Origin: Micromonospora polyrhachis
Lineage (GTDB): Bacteria > Actinomycetota > Actinomycetes > Mycobacteriales > Micromonosporaceae
Direction of reading: 5' to 3'
Assembly: GCF_014203835.1 (NCBI RefSeq)
Contig: NZ_JACHJW010000001.1
Coordinates: 4,538,501-4,602,500, forward strand
Length of the DNA stretch: 64,000 bases
This document shows positions 25,082-36,080 of the stretch, in pieces; within the stretch, counting starts at the first letter, position 1, and the number at the start of each line of letters is the position of its first letter. Under the pieces are notes generated by a model, which saw nothing but the letters and a program-made list of their open reading frames with translations, made no database searches and was not told the DNA's origin. A program made the position numbers and the translations under genes.

Positions 25082-26731
25082 ATGGCCGAGCTGACCATCT
25101 CGACGGAGGAGATCCGCGGCGCCCTGGAGCGCTATGTCTCCTCCTATTCGCCCGACGTCTCCCGCGAGGAGGTCGGCACCGTCGCCGACGCCGGTGACGG
25201 CATCGCCCACGTCGAGGGCCTGCCCTCGACCATGACCAACGAGCTGCTGGAGTTCGAGGACGGCACGCTGGGCGTGGCGCTGAACCTCGACGTCCGGGAG
25301 ATCGGTGCTGTGGTGCTCGGCGACTACGCCGGCATCGAAGAGGGACAGCGCGTCAAGCGGACCGGCCGGGTGCTCTCGGTGCCGGTCGGCGACGCGTTCC
25401 TGGGCCGCGTCGTCAACGCGCTCGGCCAGCCGATCGACGGCCTGGGCGAGATCGCCAACGAGGGCTACCGCGAGCTGGAGCTGCAGGCTCCGAACGTGAT
25501 GGCCCGGCAGTCGGTCTCCGAGCCGCTGCAGACCGGTCTCAAGGCCGTCGACGCCATGACGCCGATCGGCCGGGGTCAGCGGCAGCTGATCATCGGTGAC
25601 CGGAAGACCGGTAAGACCACGGTCGCCCTGGACACGATCCTCAACCAGCGCGACAACTGGCGTTCCGGCGACCCGAGCAAGCAGGTCCGCTGCATCTACG
25701 TCGCCATCGGCCAGAAGGCCTCCACCATCGCCTCGGTGAAGGGCCTGCTGGAGGAATCCGGCGCGATGGAGTACACCACCATCGTCGCCTCGCCCGCCTC
25801 CGACCCGGCCGGCTTCAAGTACATCGCCCCGTACGCCGGCTCGGCCATCGGCCAGCACTGGATGTACAACGGCAAGCACGTCCTGATCGTCTTCGACGAC
25901 CTGACCAAGCAGGCCGAGGCGTACCGGGCCGTGTCGCTGCTGCTGCGCCGCCCGCCGGGCCGTGAGGCCTACCCGGGTGACGTCTTCTACCTGCACTCCC
26001 GGCTGCTGGAGCGCTGCGCGAAGCTCTCCGACGAGATGGGCGCCGGTTCGATGACCGGTCTGCCGATCATCGAGACGAAGGCCAACGACATCTCGGCCTT
26101 CATCCCGACCAACGTCATCTCGATCACCGACGGCCAGATCTTCCTGGAGACCGACCTGTTCAACCAGGGCGTCCGGCCGGCGATCAACGTCGGTACCTCG
26201 GTCTCCCGGGTCGGTGGTGCCGCGCAGGTCAAGCCGATGAAGAAGGTCTCCGGTTCGCTGCGGCTCAACCTGGCCCAGTACCGCGAGCTGGAGGCGTTCG
26301 CCGCCTTCGCCTCCGACCTGGACAAGGCCTCGCGTAACCAGTTGGACCGCGGTGCCCGCCTGGTCGAGCTGCTCAAGCAGTCGAACTACGCGCCGGTCCC
26401 GGTGCAGGAGCAGGTCGTCGTGGTCTGGTCCGGCGTCGAGGGCAAGCTGGACGACATCCCGGTCGGTGAGGTCCGCCGCTTCGAGGCGGAGTTCCTGGAG
26501 TTCTTGCGGCACAAGCACAACGCCACGCTCCAGGCGATCGCCGACAACAAGTGGGACGACGAGATCATCGGCGCTCTTGACGACGCCATCGGGCGGTTCA
26601 AGCAGACCTTCCTCGGCAAGGAGGACGAGCTGCGGATCAACGAAGCGGCGGCCAAGCCGGCCGAGGGCCCGGAGAACCGGGAGACGGTCACTCGCTACCG
26701 GGACGGCGCTCCCGCTGCCGAGAAGCAGTAA
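25082..26731 (+). CDS. atpA: F1Fo ATP synthase subunit alpha
   Basis: A 549-residue non-catalytic nucleotide-binding subunit of F1. It shows the P-loop [13 protein letters not shown] (about residue 170), [11 protein letters not shown]-type Walker B ([15 protein letters not shown]) and the ATP synthase alpha/beta signature [19 protein letters not shown]-terminal extension rich in Glu/Pro/Ala ([14 protein letters not shown]) of about 30 residues follows the conserved end, as in other actinobacteria. It is ten bases upstream of atpG in one transcript. Confidence 0.97.
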   Translation: MAELTISTEEIRGALERYVSSYSPDVSREEVGTVADAGDGIAHVEGLPSTMTNELLEFEDGTLGVALNLDVREIGAVVLGDYAGIEEGQRVKRTGRVLSVPVGDAFLGRVVNALGQPIDGLGEIANEGYRELELQAPNVMARQSVSEPLQTGLKAVDAMTPIGRGQRQLIIGDRKTGKTTVALDTILNQRDNWRSGDPSKQVRCIYVAIGQKASTIASVKGLLEESGAMEYTTIVASPASDPAGFKYIAPYAGSAIGQHWMYNGKHVLIVFDDLTKQAEAYRAVSLLLRRPPGREAYPGDVFYLHSRLLERCAKLSDEMGAGSMTGLPIIETKANDISAFIPTNVISITDGQIFLETDLFNQGVRPAINVGTSVSRVGGAAQVKPMKKVSGSLRLNLAQYRELEAFAAFASDLDKASRNQLDRGARLVELLKQSNYAPVPVQEQVVVVWSGVEGKLDDIPVGEVRRFEAEFLEFLRHKHNATLQAIADNKWDDEIIGALDDAIGRFKQTFLGKEDELRINEAAAKPAEGPENRETVTRYRDGAPAAEKQ

Positions 26732-26741
26732 GGGCTGATCC

Positions 26742-29134
<2,393 letters not shown>

Positions 29135-29150
29135 CAACCCCTGTACGGAT

Positions 29151-29190
29151 GAAAAGGGCTGCACCGGTGCAAACTGGTGCAGCCCTTTTC
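29151..29190 (+). terminator. intrinsic terminator after atpD
   Basis: A perfect 15-bp stem (29151-29165 and 29176-29190) with a 10-nt loop. The arms begin with GAAAAGGGC and end with GCCCTTTTC, giving a U-rich 3' side. It begins 16 bp after the atpD stop and cuts the epsilon subunit gene off from the operon. Confidence 0.9.
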
Positions 29191-29326
29191 GTCGTGAATT
29201 CTGATGGCCGCCGCGACGAGGTACCTTCAATAGCTCACTGAAAACAATCCACGTTAGTCTCGGCAACGAATTTGTGGTGCGCGCCCGTCATCTGTCGATG
29301 GCAGGTCGTGACTATCGGAGGTTCTG

Positions 29327-30460
29327 GTGGTAGAGGCCGTCGACGGCGAGCGCCGCGAGGCAAGACGTTCAGCGCCCTGGTGGGCCTGGCTGTGCACGAT
29401 CCTCGGATCGGTGCTGATCGTGCTCAGCGGAGGTGCTCTCGTTGGGGCCGAGGCGTTGTCCGTGCGCTATGAGGGTGCCGTCGGTAAGGCGGACCTATTC
29501 GGGGACCAGGCGGCCGGGACGCAGACCCGCCGACAGGAGATCACCGGCCCGCTGAACATCCTGCTGGTGGGGATCGATCCCCGCGAACCGGAGACCCCGC
29601 CACTCGCCGACTCGATCATGATCATGCATGTGCCGGAGTCATTCGACCAGGCGTACCTGTTCTCGCTGCCCCGGGACCTGATCGTCGACATCCCGCGGTT
29701 CGAGAAGGCGGACTTCTCCGGGGGGCAGGACCGACTCAACGCGGCGATGTCCTACGGCAGTCGGGTCTCCGGCAAGAACCCGGACGCGGCCCGGGGGTTC
29801 GAGTTGCTCGCCATGACGATCGCCAAGTACACCGGGATCGAGCGGTTCGACGCTGGCGTGATCATCAACTTCAACGGCTTCAAGAAGATCGTCGACGCCA
29901 TGGGAGGCGTCACGATGCACATCGAGCGTGATGTCGTTTCCGAGCACCGCAAGCCGGATGGCACCCATCGCGAGGGCAATCCCTACGGAGAGGGCTACAT
30001 CGGCCCCCAGGCGGAGTACAAGAAGGGCACGCAGCATCTGAATGGCTGGCAGGCGCTGGACTACGTTCGCCAGCGCTACCCGCGTAATGGCGTCCCGGAC
30101 GCCGACTATGGTCGGCAGCGCCATCAGCAGCAGTTCGTCAAGGCAATGGTCGACCAGGCATTCAGTCGGGACGTGGTCACCAATCCGCTCAAGCTCGACG
30201 CGGTGTTGCGTGCCGCCGGGAAGTCGCTCATCTTCAACGGTCGCGGAAATGACGTCGTCGACTTCGGGTTCGCGTTGCGGGGAGTTCGGTCCGACTCCAT
30301 TCAGACGGTCAAGTTGCCGGGCGGGGGTGTCGGAATGGGGAGTAACTACCAGGGGGAGCGGCTGGAGCCGATCGCGGAGGAGTTCTTCGCCGCGGTGCGG
30401 GCCGAGGGCGTCGCCCAGTTCCTGCTCGAACATCCTGAGCTGGTGAACAAGGAGCCGTAG
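29327..30460 (+). CDS. LytR-CpsA-Psr (LCP) family cell-wall glycopolymer ligase
   Basis: A 377-residue membrane-anchored protein. One helix lies near the N-terminus (WLCTILGSVLIVLSGGALVGA, about 20-40), then an extracytoplasmic LCP domain: NILLVGIDPREPETPPLADSI, FSLPRDLIVDIP with the lipid-phosphate-binding Arg, QDRLNAAMSYG, INFNGFKKIVDAMGGV and HLNGWQALDYVRQR with the conserved Arg residues. LCP enzymes attach teichoic-acid or arabinogalactan-type polymers to peptidoglycan. The start is GTG at 29327 with GGAGG 5 nt upstream. The AT-richer 136 bp in front (GAAAACAATCCACGTTAGTCT) probably holds its own promoter. It lies between atpD and atpC, which is unusual. Confidence 0.93.
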   Translation: MVEAVDGERREARRSAPWWAWLCTILGSVLIVLSGGALVGAEALSVRYEGAVGKADLFGDQAAGTQTRRQEITGPLNILLVGIDPREPETPPLADSIMIMHVPESFDQAYLFSLPRDLIVDIPRFEKADFSGGQDRLNAAMSYGSRVSGKNPDAARGFELLAMTIAKYTGIERFDAGVIINFNGFKKIVDAMGGVTMHIERDVVSEHRKPDGTHREGNPYGEGYIGPQAEYKKGTQHLNGWQALDYVRQRYPRNGVPDADYGRQRHQQQFVKAMVDQAFSRDVVTNPLKLDAVLRAAGKSLIFNGRGNDVVDFGFALRGVRSDSIQTVKLPGGGVGMGSNYQGERLEPIAEEFFAAVRAEGVAQFLLEHPELVNKEP

Positions 30461-30549
30461 TGGGAATGTGCGTCTGGCCACCCGCCTTGGGCGTCGGCCG
30501 GGTGCGGGATTAGACTCGGGCCCAACCCCGCCGCCGCAGAGGAGACAGC

Positions 30550-30834
30550 GTGGCAAAGCCGCTACAGGTCGAGCTGGTAGCCGTTGAGGAAAAGGTTTGG
30601 TCCGGTGAGGCCGAGATGCTTCTCGCCCGGACGACCGAGGGTGAGCTCGGTGTGCTGCCTGGCCACGAGCCGTTGCTGGGGCAACTCGCTGAGCCCGGCC
30701 AGGTCCGGATCAAGCGGGCCGGCGGCGAGGAGATCACCTACGAGGTCGCCGGCGGCTTCCTGTCGGTGACTCCCGACGGCGTCACCATCCTGGCCGAAGA
30801 GGCCACCCCGGTCACCGCCGCTTCGGCACGCTGA
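30550..30834 (+). CDS. atpC: F1Fo ATP synthase subunit epsilon, short form
   Basis: A 94-residue protein containing only the N-terminal beta-sandwich of epsilon (LQVELVAVEEKVWSGEAEML, then GELGVLPGHEPLL, ending EVAGGFLSVTPDGVTILAEEA). E. coli epsilon has 139 residues and mycobacterial epsilon about 121. The two C-terminal helices that act as the rotary inhibitor are essentially missing, with only about 10 residues (TPVTAASAR) after the sandwich. The stop is clean and the next gene follows 12 bp later, so no frameshift is apparent. The start is GTG at 30550 after GAGGAG. It is separated from atpD by a terminator and the LCP gene. Confidence 0.93.
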   Translation: MAKPLQVELVAVEEKVWSGEAEMLLARTTEGELGVLPGHEPLLGQLAEPGQVRIKRAGGEEITYEVAGGFLSVTPDGVTILAEEATPVTAASAR

Positions 30835-30846
30835 CCGGGTACGTCG

Positions 30847-31302
30847 ATGCTGGTCTTGAAATGGATCGGGGTCGGCGTCCTCGTCCTGTGCCTCACGCTG
30901 GCCGTGCTGTTCGTCCGGCGGGCACTGGTGACCCGGTCCGGTGGCATCATCCGACTCAGTGTCCGGGTGTCCACCCTGCTTGACGGGCGTGGCTGGTCCC
31001 CCGGTTTCGGCCGGTTCGTCAACGACGAACTGCGCTGGTTCCGGATGTTCAGCTTCGCGATCCGTCCGAAGCGGGTGTTGAACCGGCGGGGGCTCGCGGT
31101 GGATCTGCGTCGGCTGCCCGAGGGGCAGGAACGGCTCATCATGCCCGCCGACTGGGTGATTCTCCGGTGTACCAGTCACCATGCTCCGGTGGAGATCGCG
31201 ATGGCGGAATCCACCGTGACCGGATTCCTTTCCTGGCTCGAGGCCGCCCCGCCCGGGGCGGCCTCGCCACGTCTTGCCGTGCACGACTGGCCGGCGGCCT
31301 GA
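30847..31302 (+). CDS. DUF2550 family membrane protein
   Basis: A 151-residue protein with one N-terminal membrane helix (WIGVGVLVLCLTLAVLFV) and a cytosolic or external domain with VKLR-like text FRMFSFAIRPKRVLNRRGL and the conserved IRC-T (ILRCTSHHAPVEIAM). Actinobacteria usually carry a DUF2550 gene immediately after atpC, which is the case here (12 bp gap). The function is unknown. The conserved linkage suggests a role in envelope or energy metabolism, but nothing in the sequence shows this. Confidence 0.82.
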   Translation: MLVLKWIGVGVLVLCLTLAVLFVRRALVTRSGGIIRLSVRVSTLLDGRGWSPGFGRFVNDELRWFRMFSFAIRPKRVLNRRGLAVDLRRLPEGQERLIMPADWVILRCTSHHAPVEIAMAESTVTGFLSWLEAAPPGAASPRLAVHDWPAA

Positions 31303-31342
31303 GCGGCGCGCCGGTCCTACCTCTCTCGGCTCCCCCCGCCCC

Positions 31343-31406
31343 GTTGATCATGAAGTTGTTGTAGTAACCCTGTGCTCGGTTTGTCCGCTATAGAGTCATG
31401 ATCAAC
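31343..31406. repeat. GTTGATCATGA inverted repeat between convergent genes
   Basis: Perfect 11-bp arms GTTGATCATGA (31343-31353) and TCATGATCAAC (31396-31406) flank a 42-nt AT-richer spacer, in the gap between the convergent DUF2550 and cobalamin adenosyltransferase genes. I recognise GTTGATCATGAAGTT as a common intergenic element of Micromonospora genomes. It may act as a terminator or be a non-autonomous repeat. Confidence 0.7.
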
Positions 31407-31520
31407 AGGGTGGGTGTGTGGGGCGGGCGGGTCCGTGGGCGCGTGGAGCGTGGGGCCGGGTCCGTAGGGGCCGGTTCCGTGGGTTGGGTGGGGGGTTTGC
31501 CCGGGGGAGAGGCTGCCCCT
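31407..31520 (+). other. G-rich tract, potential G-quadruplexes
   Basis: About 110 bp of almost uninterrupted G-runs (AGGGTGGGTGTGTGGGGCGGG and similar) separated by short spacers, next to the inverted repeat and just beyond the stop codon of the adenosyltransferase gene. No open frame here looks like a gene. Several sets of four G-runs could form intramolecular quadruplexes on the plus strand. Confidence 0.6.
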
Positions 31521-31536
31521 GGTGCGCCCGGTCCGG

Positions 31537-32109
31537 TTAGTGCTTGCCGCCGGGGACCCATAGCACATCACCGGCTGGATTTGCCGTTCTTGCCAGGATG
31601 AACAACAGGTCTGATAGCCGGTTGAGATACTTTGCCGGAAGGGCGCTAGTTCGTTCCGAATCGTGGGTAATCAGCGACCAAGCCGATCGCTCGGCCCGGC
31701 GCGCGACAGTCCGCGCCACGTGTAGTAGGGCCGCACCCGGGGTACCGCCCGGCAGGATGAAGGAGTCGAGATTGGCCAGCCGTGCGTTGTATTCGTCGCA
31801 CCAGCCTTCGAGTCGGGTCACGTACTCCTCGGTCACCCGCAATGGCGGATATGCGGGTTCCGGCTCGATCGGGTTGGACAAATCGGCTCCGACGTCGAAA
31901 AGGTCGTTCTGGATCGCGGCGAGCACCGAACGCAGATCGTCGTCGAGTTGCCCGAGCGCCAGCGCCACCCCGATCGCCGCATTGCACTCGTCGACGTCGG
32001 CGTACGCGGTGATCCGGGGATCCGTCTTGGCGACCTGTTCGTTGTTGCTCAACCGGGTCGTGCCGGCATCGCCGGCCTTGGTGTAGATACGCGTGAGGTG
32101 GACGGCCAT
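31537..32109 (-). CDS. cob(I)alamin adenosyltransferase (PduO type)
   Basis: A 190-residue enzyme transferring the adenosyl group of ATP to cob(I)alamin to form coenzyme B12. PduO-type signatures are [23 protein letters not shown] (phosphate-binding N-terminus, shown in parts), [16 protein letters not shown], the central [14 protein letters not shown] and C-terminal [12 protein letters not shown] and [14 protein letters not shown]. The ATG at 32109 lacks a Shine-Dalgarno sequence but has TACGCT 7 nt upstream. It is divergent from murA with start regions that overlap. AdoCbl would be used by the MeaA-type mutase encoded 6.7 kb away. Confidence 0.93.
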   Translation of the reverse strand: MAVHLTRIYTKAGDAGTTRLSNNEQVAKTDPRITAYADVDECNAAIGVALALGQLDDDLRSVLAAIQNDLFDVGADLSNPIEPEPAYPPLRVTEEYVTRLEGWCDEYNARLANLDSFILPGGTPGAALLHVARTVARRAERSAWSLITHDSERTSALPAKYLNRLSDLLFILARTANPAGDVLWVPGGKH

Positions 32110-32116
32110 GACGCAA

Positions 32117-32122
32117 AGCGTA
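32117..32122 (-). promoter_or_regulatory. -10 box TACGCT of the adenosyltransferase gene, leaderless arrangement
   Basis: On the minus strand TACGCT ends 7 nt before the ATG at 32109, and no ribosome-binding site is present. The box lies inside the possible 5' coding part of murA on the other strand. Confidence 0.45.
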
Positions 32123-32125
32123 CGG

Positions 32126-33577
32126 ATGTCCGCCCAGCCAGTACCAGCCTGGTCGTCGACCAGCAGGGCTGGCGGCGAGCCGGTGGCTGACTGGCCGGTG
32201 CCGGTGGGGCCGGCTGACCCGAGCGCGGCGGACACCGACCTGATCCGGGTCAGCGGGGGCGCTCGGCTTGCCGGTCAGGTCCGGGTGGCCGGCGCGAAGA
32301 ACTCCGCGCTCAAGCTGATGGCGGCAGCGTTGCTCGCGCCCGGGCGCAGCGTCATCACCAACGTCCCGCGGATCACCGACATCGTCATCATGGGCGAGGT
32401 GCTGCGTCGACTCGGCTGCGAGGTCTCCTTTGCCGAGGACGACACGCCAGGGCCGGACGGGTGCGTGCCCACCGGGGCAGACGGAACGGTGCAGCGATGC
32501 CGGGCCATCACCATCGACGTACCGGAGCAGCCGGGAGCCGAGGCGGACTACGACCTGGTCCGCCGGCTACGCGCGTCCATCTGCGTACTGGGTCCGCTGT
32601 TGGCCCGGCGGGGCTACGTCCGGGTGGCTCACCCCGGCGGCGATGCGATCGGTTCCCGGGGCCTGGACATGCACGTCTCCGGCCTGGCCCGGATGGGGGC
32701 GGAGATCACCGGTGAGCATGGCTTCGTGATCGCATCAGCGCCGGACGGGCTCTGTGGGGCGACCATCTGGCTGGACTTCCCCAGTGTCGGCGCGACCGAG
32801 AACCTGGTGATGGCGGCGGTACTCGCCAAGGGCGTGACCGAGATCGACAACGCCGCGCGCGAGCCGGAGATCGTCGACATCTGCGCGATGCTGTCGCAGA
32901 TGGGGGCGCGGATCGAGGGAGCGGGCACATCGACGATCCGGATCGAGGGGGTGACCGAGCTACGGCCAGTCCGCCACGCCACCGTCGGCGACCGGATCGT
33001 CGCCGGCACCTGGGCCTTCGCGGCGGCGATGACCCGAGGCGACGTCACCGTGACCGGGGTGAGTCCCGCCTACCTGGAGATCGCGCTCGACAAGATCGTT
33101 TCGGCCGGCGGCCTGGTGGAGACCCGGGCCGACTCGTTCCGGGTACGGATGGACCAGCGCCCGACGGCCGTGGATGTGGTGACCCTGCCTTTCCCCGGGT
33201 TCGCCACCGACCTGCTGCCGATGGCGATCGGACTCGCCTCGGTCAGCGAGGGAGCCTCCCTGATCACCGAGAACATCTTCGACGGCCGGTTCATGTTCGT
33301 CAACGAGATGGCCCGGCTCGGTGCGGACATAAGGATCGACGGCCATCACGCGGTGGTGCGGGGTCGGGAGCGGCTCTCCAGCGCCCCCGTACGCGCCACC
33401 GACATCCGGGCGGGTGCTGGCCTGGTCATCGCCGGTCTCTGCGCCGACGGCACCACCGAGATCTCGCACGTGCACCATGTCGACCGGGGCTACCCGGACT
33501 TCGTGGCGGACCTGCGGGCCCTCGGCGTGCAGGTCGAACGGGCCGCCGCACCCGAGGAGACCACCTTCACCCTGTGA
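32126..33577 (+). CDS. murA: UDP-N-acetylglucosamine 1-carboxyvinyltransferase
   Basis: The first committed enzyme of peptidoglycan synthesis, adding enolpyruvate from PEP to UDP-GlcNAc. Signatures are [24 protein letters not shown] (in parts), the active-site loop [44 protein letters not shown] and [13 protein letters not shown]. The loop residue that is Cys115 in E. coli is Asp (residue 173 here), as in mycobacteria, which predicts intrinsic fosfomycin resistance. With the ATG at 32126 the protein has 483 residues. ATG 32108 and GTG 32186 are alternatives, and the true start is uncertain because the 5' end overlaps the divergent adenosyltransferase gene's promoter. Confidence 0.93.
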   Translation: MSAQPVPAWSSTSRAGGEPVADWPVPVGPADPSAADTDLIRVSGGARLAGQVRVAGAKNSALKLMAAALLAPGRSVITNVPRITDIVIMGEVLRRLGCEVSFAEDDTPGPDGCVPTGADGTVQRCRAITIDVPEQPGAEADYDLVRRLRASICVLGPLLARRGYVRVAHPGGDAIGSRGLDMHVSGLARMGAEITGEHGFVIASAPDGLCGATIWLDFPSVGATENLVMAAVLAKGVTEIDNAAREPEIVDICAMLSQMGARIEGAGTSTIRIEGVTELRPVRHATVGDRIVAGTWAFAAAMTRGDVTVTGVSPAYLEIALDKIVSAGGLVETRADSFRVRMDQRPTAVDVVTLPFPGFATDLLPMAIGLASVSEGASLITENIFDGRFMFVNEMARLGADIRIDGHHAVVRGRERLSSAPVRATDIRAGAGLVIAGLCADGTTEISHVHHVDRGYPDFVADLRALGVQVERAAAPEETTFTL

Positions 33578-33719
33578 GCCGGCCGTCGGCTCCCAGTCGT
33601 GCGGGGCGACCCGACCCTTGATCGATGTCCTTGATGTTCGAGGTCGGGTGGCGTTCAATGGTCGACGACCGGCGGGACGTGATCGGGCTGTCGGGAGACC
33701 GGCGGCGAAGGTGGACGCG

Positions 33720-34856
33720 ATGCGGAAACTGTTCGGCGGTGCCGACCGGGGCGGTGCCGACCGGGGTGGTCGAGCAGGACCCCGGCGTCCGGACGACCCG
33801 CACTGGATGCTGCCGCCCGCCGCGCCTGACCCGGAGTTGCTGCGGGTGACCTTTCTCGGTGTCTCCACCCTGTTGATTCAGGACGGGGAGACCGCACTGC
33901 TCGTCGACGGCTTCTTCAGCCGGCCGGGCAAAGTGCGTACCCTGCTCGGCCGGATCGCGCCGGATCCCGCCATCATCGACCGGAGTCTCCGTCGCGCTGG
34001 CATCACCCGGCTCGCCGCCGTGATCGTCGGACATTCGCACTACGACCACGTCATGGATGCCCCCGTCGTCGCCGCCCGTACCGGCGCGGTGCTGGTCGGT
34101 TCGCCGTCCACCCGGATGGTCGCGCTTGGAGTCCGGCAGTCGGCCGGTGATGCCCTTCAGTCGGCCGGTGGAGCCGGTCGGGGCCCCTCCGCTGGCCTTG
34201 ACGACAGCCGGATACTCGTGCCGGCCGAGGGGGAGCCGCTCGCCTTCGGCCGGTTCACCGTCACGTTGATTCGATCCGAACACGTCCCGCCGCACCGGTT
34301 CAGCGGTGAGCTCACCCATCCCGTGACGCCGCCGGTCCGGGCCAGCACCTATCGGATGGGCCGGTGTCACTCCCTGCTGTTCGCTCACGACCAGGGCCGA
34401 ATCCTCGTCCAGGGCAGTGCCGGATTCCGGTCCGGTGCCCTGGTGAGGCAGCAGGCCGATGTCGCCTACCTGGGCATCGGGACGTTGGCCCGGCAGCCTC
34501 AGGACTACCAGGAACGGTACTGGCGGGAGACGGTCGGCACCGTCGGCGCGCGTCGGGTCCTGCCCATCCACTGGGACGACTTCTGGCGACCGTTGCACGA
34601 GCCGCTCGTCCCGCTTCCCGCCCTCGTCGACGACATCCCCCGTGCGCTCGACTTCCTCTACGCCAAGGCCAGCGCAGCCGGGATCGACCTGCGGCTACCC
34701 ACCGCCTGGCAGCCCACCGACCCCTTCGTGGGCCTGCCCAGCGGCGAGCCCCGACCGGCGGTCTGCGCGTCCGGACCGGATCGGCAGCCAGGTTCGGCCG
34801 CCGGTGAGCCCGGACCGGGGACGGATCGACGACAGCAAGGCGGATCGGCCGCCTGA
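33720..34856 (+). CDS. metallo-beta-lactamase-fold hydrolase
   Basis: A 378-residue MBL-superfamily protein. The metal-binding motif HSHYDHVMD (about residue 104) replaces classic HxHxDH while keeping its His/Asp ligands. LRVTFLGVSTLLIQDGETALLVDGFFS is the usual first strand pair (shown in part as VTFLGVSTLLI). A later His occurs in VLPIHWDDFWRPL. A short Gly/Asp/Arg N-terminal repeat (GGADRGGADRGG) and a disordered C-terminus flank the domain. The start ATG follows GAAGGTGG. Related proteins are annotated as UlaG-like or NAPE-PLD-like hydrolases; the substrate cannot be assigned. The 142 bp in front carries no gene. Confidence 0.82.
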   Translation: MRKLFGGADRGGADRGGRAGPRRPDDPHWMLPPAAPDPELLRVTFLGVSTLLIQDGETALLVDGFFSRPGKVRTLLGRIAPDPAIIDRSLRRAGITRLAAVIVGHSHYDHVMDAPVVAARTGAVLVGSPSTRMVALGVRQSAGDALQSAGGAGRGPSAGLDDSRILVPAEGEPLAFGRFTVTLIRSEHVPPHRFSGELTHPVTPPVRASTYRMGRCHSLLFAHDQGRILVQGSAGFRSGALVRQQADVAYLGIGTLARQPQDYQERYWRETVGTVGARRVLPIHWDDFWRPLHEPLVPLPALVDDIPRALDFLYAKASAAGIDLRLPTAWQPTDPFVGLPSGEPRPAVCASGPDRQPGSAAGEPGPGTDRRQQGGSAA

Positions 34857-34924
34857 AGAAGCGTTCAGGTGGGCCGGATAAGGTGCTGACAAGGCAGCAC
34901 AACCAGGTGAGGGAGTGGGAAGAG

Positions 34925-35773
34925 ATGGCGGGTCGACTCGCGGTCGTCGGAGCCGGATTGATGGGCGCAGGTATCGCCCAGGTAGCGGCTCAGGCAGGCT
35001 GGCAGGTGACGCTTCGAGACCTGGACGACGCGGCGACCCGGCGGGGCCTGGACGGGATTCGCAAGTCGCTGGAGAAGTTCGCCGAGAAGGGCAAGATCAG
35101 CGCCGAGGACGTCGAGACCACGCTCCACCGGATCACGCCCACCACCGAGCTGGAGGCCGCCGCCGAGGCCGACATCGTGGTCGAGGCGGTGTTCGAGCGG
35201 CTGGACATCAAGCACGAGGTGTTCCGTACGCTCGACAAGATCTGCGGCCCGGATACGGTCCTGGCCACCAACACCTCGGCCATCCCGATCACCCAGATCG
35301 CGGCGGTGACCCAGCGGCCGGAGTCCGTCGTCGGCACCCACTTCTTCTCACCCGTACCGATGATGAAGCTGTGCGAACTGGTCCGGGGACACAAGACCAG
35401 CGACCAGACCCTGGCGACGGCCCGCGCCTTCGCCGAGGAGATCGGCAAGACCGTCGTGGTGGTCAACCGGGACATCGCCGGCTTCGTCACCACCCGGCTG
35501 ATCACCGCCCTGGTGATGGAGGCGGTCAAGCTGGTCGAGTCCGGAGTGGTGTCGCCGGAGGACCTGGACATCGCCTGCAAGCTCGGCTTCGGGCACGCGA
35601 TGGGGCCGTTGGCGACCACCGATTTGACCGGTGCCGACGTGCTGCTGAACGCCACCAAGAACATCTACACCGAGACCGCCGACGAGAAGTTCTTCCCGCC
35701 GGAGCTGCTCCAGCGCATGGTCACCGCCGGTGACCTGGGTCGTAAGACGGGCCAGGGCTTCTACTCGTACTGA
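34925..35773 (+). CDS. 3-hydroxybutyryl-CoA dehydrogenase
   Basis: A 282-residue enzyme oxidising or reducing (S)-3-hydroxybutyryl-CoA. The Rossmann motif is VVGAGLMGAGIA, with an acidic residue ending strand 2 (TLRDLDD), indicating NAD. The catalytic region has TNTSAIPITQIA, GTHFFSPVPMMKLCELV (catalytic His) and DIAGFVTTRLI. The C-terminal part GHAMGPLATTDLTGADVLL is standard. The ATG at 34925 follows AGGGAG. Together with the MeaA-type mutase downstream, it fits acetyl-CoA assimilation by an ethylmalonyl-CoA-like route or fatty-acid/PHB turnover. It is not fused, unlike the double-length paralogue at 51.5 kb. Confidence 0.93.
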   Translation: MAGRLAVVGAGLMGAGIAQVAAQAGWQVTLRDLDDAATRRGLDGIRKSLEKFAEKGKISAEDVETTLHRITPTTELEAAAEADIVVEAVFERLDIKHEVFRTLDKICGPDTVLATNTSAIPITQIAAVTQRPESVVGTHFFSPVPMMKLCELVRGHKTSDQTLATARAFAEEIGKTVVVVNRDIAGFVTTRLITALVMEAVKLVESGVVSPEDLDIACKLGFGHAMGPLATTDLTGADVLLNATKNIYTETADEKFFPPELLQRMVTAGDLGRKTGQGFYSY

Positions 35774-36080
35774 GTTCGGGTCGCTGGTACCGCCCCTCGG
35801 GTCGCCCATACTGCTGGGGTCGCTGGTACTGCGCCTCGGGCCGGGTTGCCTCGGCTCGGCTCACCGCGCTGGCGATCGGGTACCCCTCGATTCTGGCTGG
35901 GGGTGCCCGATCAGGCCGGGGTGCCGGCGTCGAAGCAGTTGCCGGGCGAGCCGGATCCGGTTCGGGGAAACGACCGGCGGGCGTGCGGCGTCTGCGGCTA
36001 CCGTGCGGGTGAGGTGTGTGGGCAGGTCGGCTACGACGACCGGGGCCGCCTGCTGTGCCTCGCTGGTGGGGGAGTCGAGC
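35774..36080 (+). other. 307 bp gap without a convincing gene
   Basis: The gap between the dehydrogenase and the arginase-family gene contains an imperfect direct repeat near its start (GGGTCGCTGGTACTGCGCCTCGGG and a similar copy at 35778-35800). Short open frames cross it, one with a CGVCGYRAGEVC segment. None has a supported start or recognised relatives. A GGGGGAG ribosome-binding site for the next gene is at 36067-36073. Confidence 0.5.

Noticed and set aside
34883-34924. Upstream in-frame start for 3-hydroxybutyryl-CoA dehydrogenase
   Set aside because: The extra 14 residues lack family similarity. The ATG at 34925 gives the standard length and has an AGGGAG site upstream.
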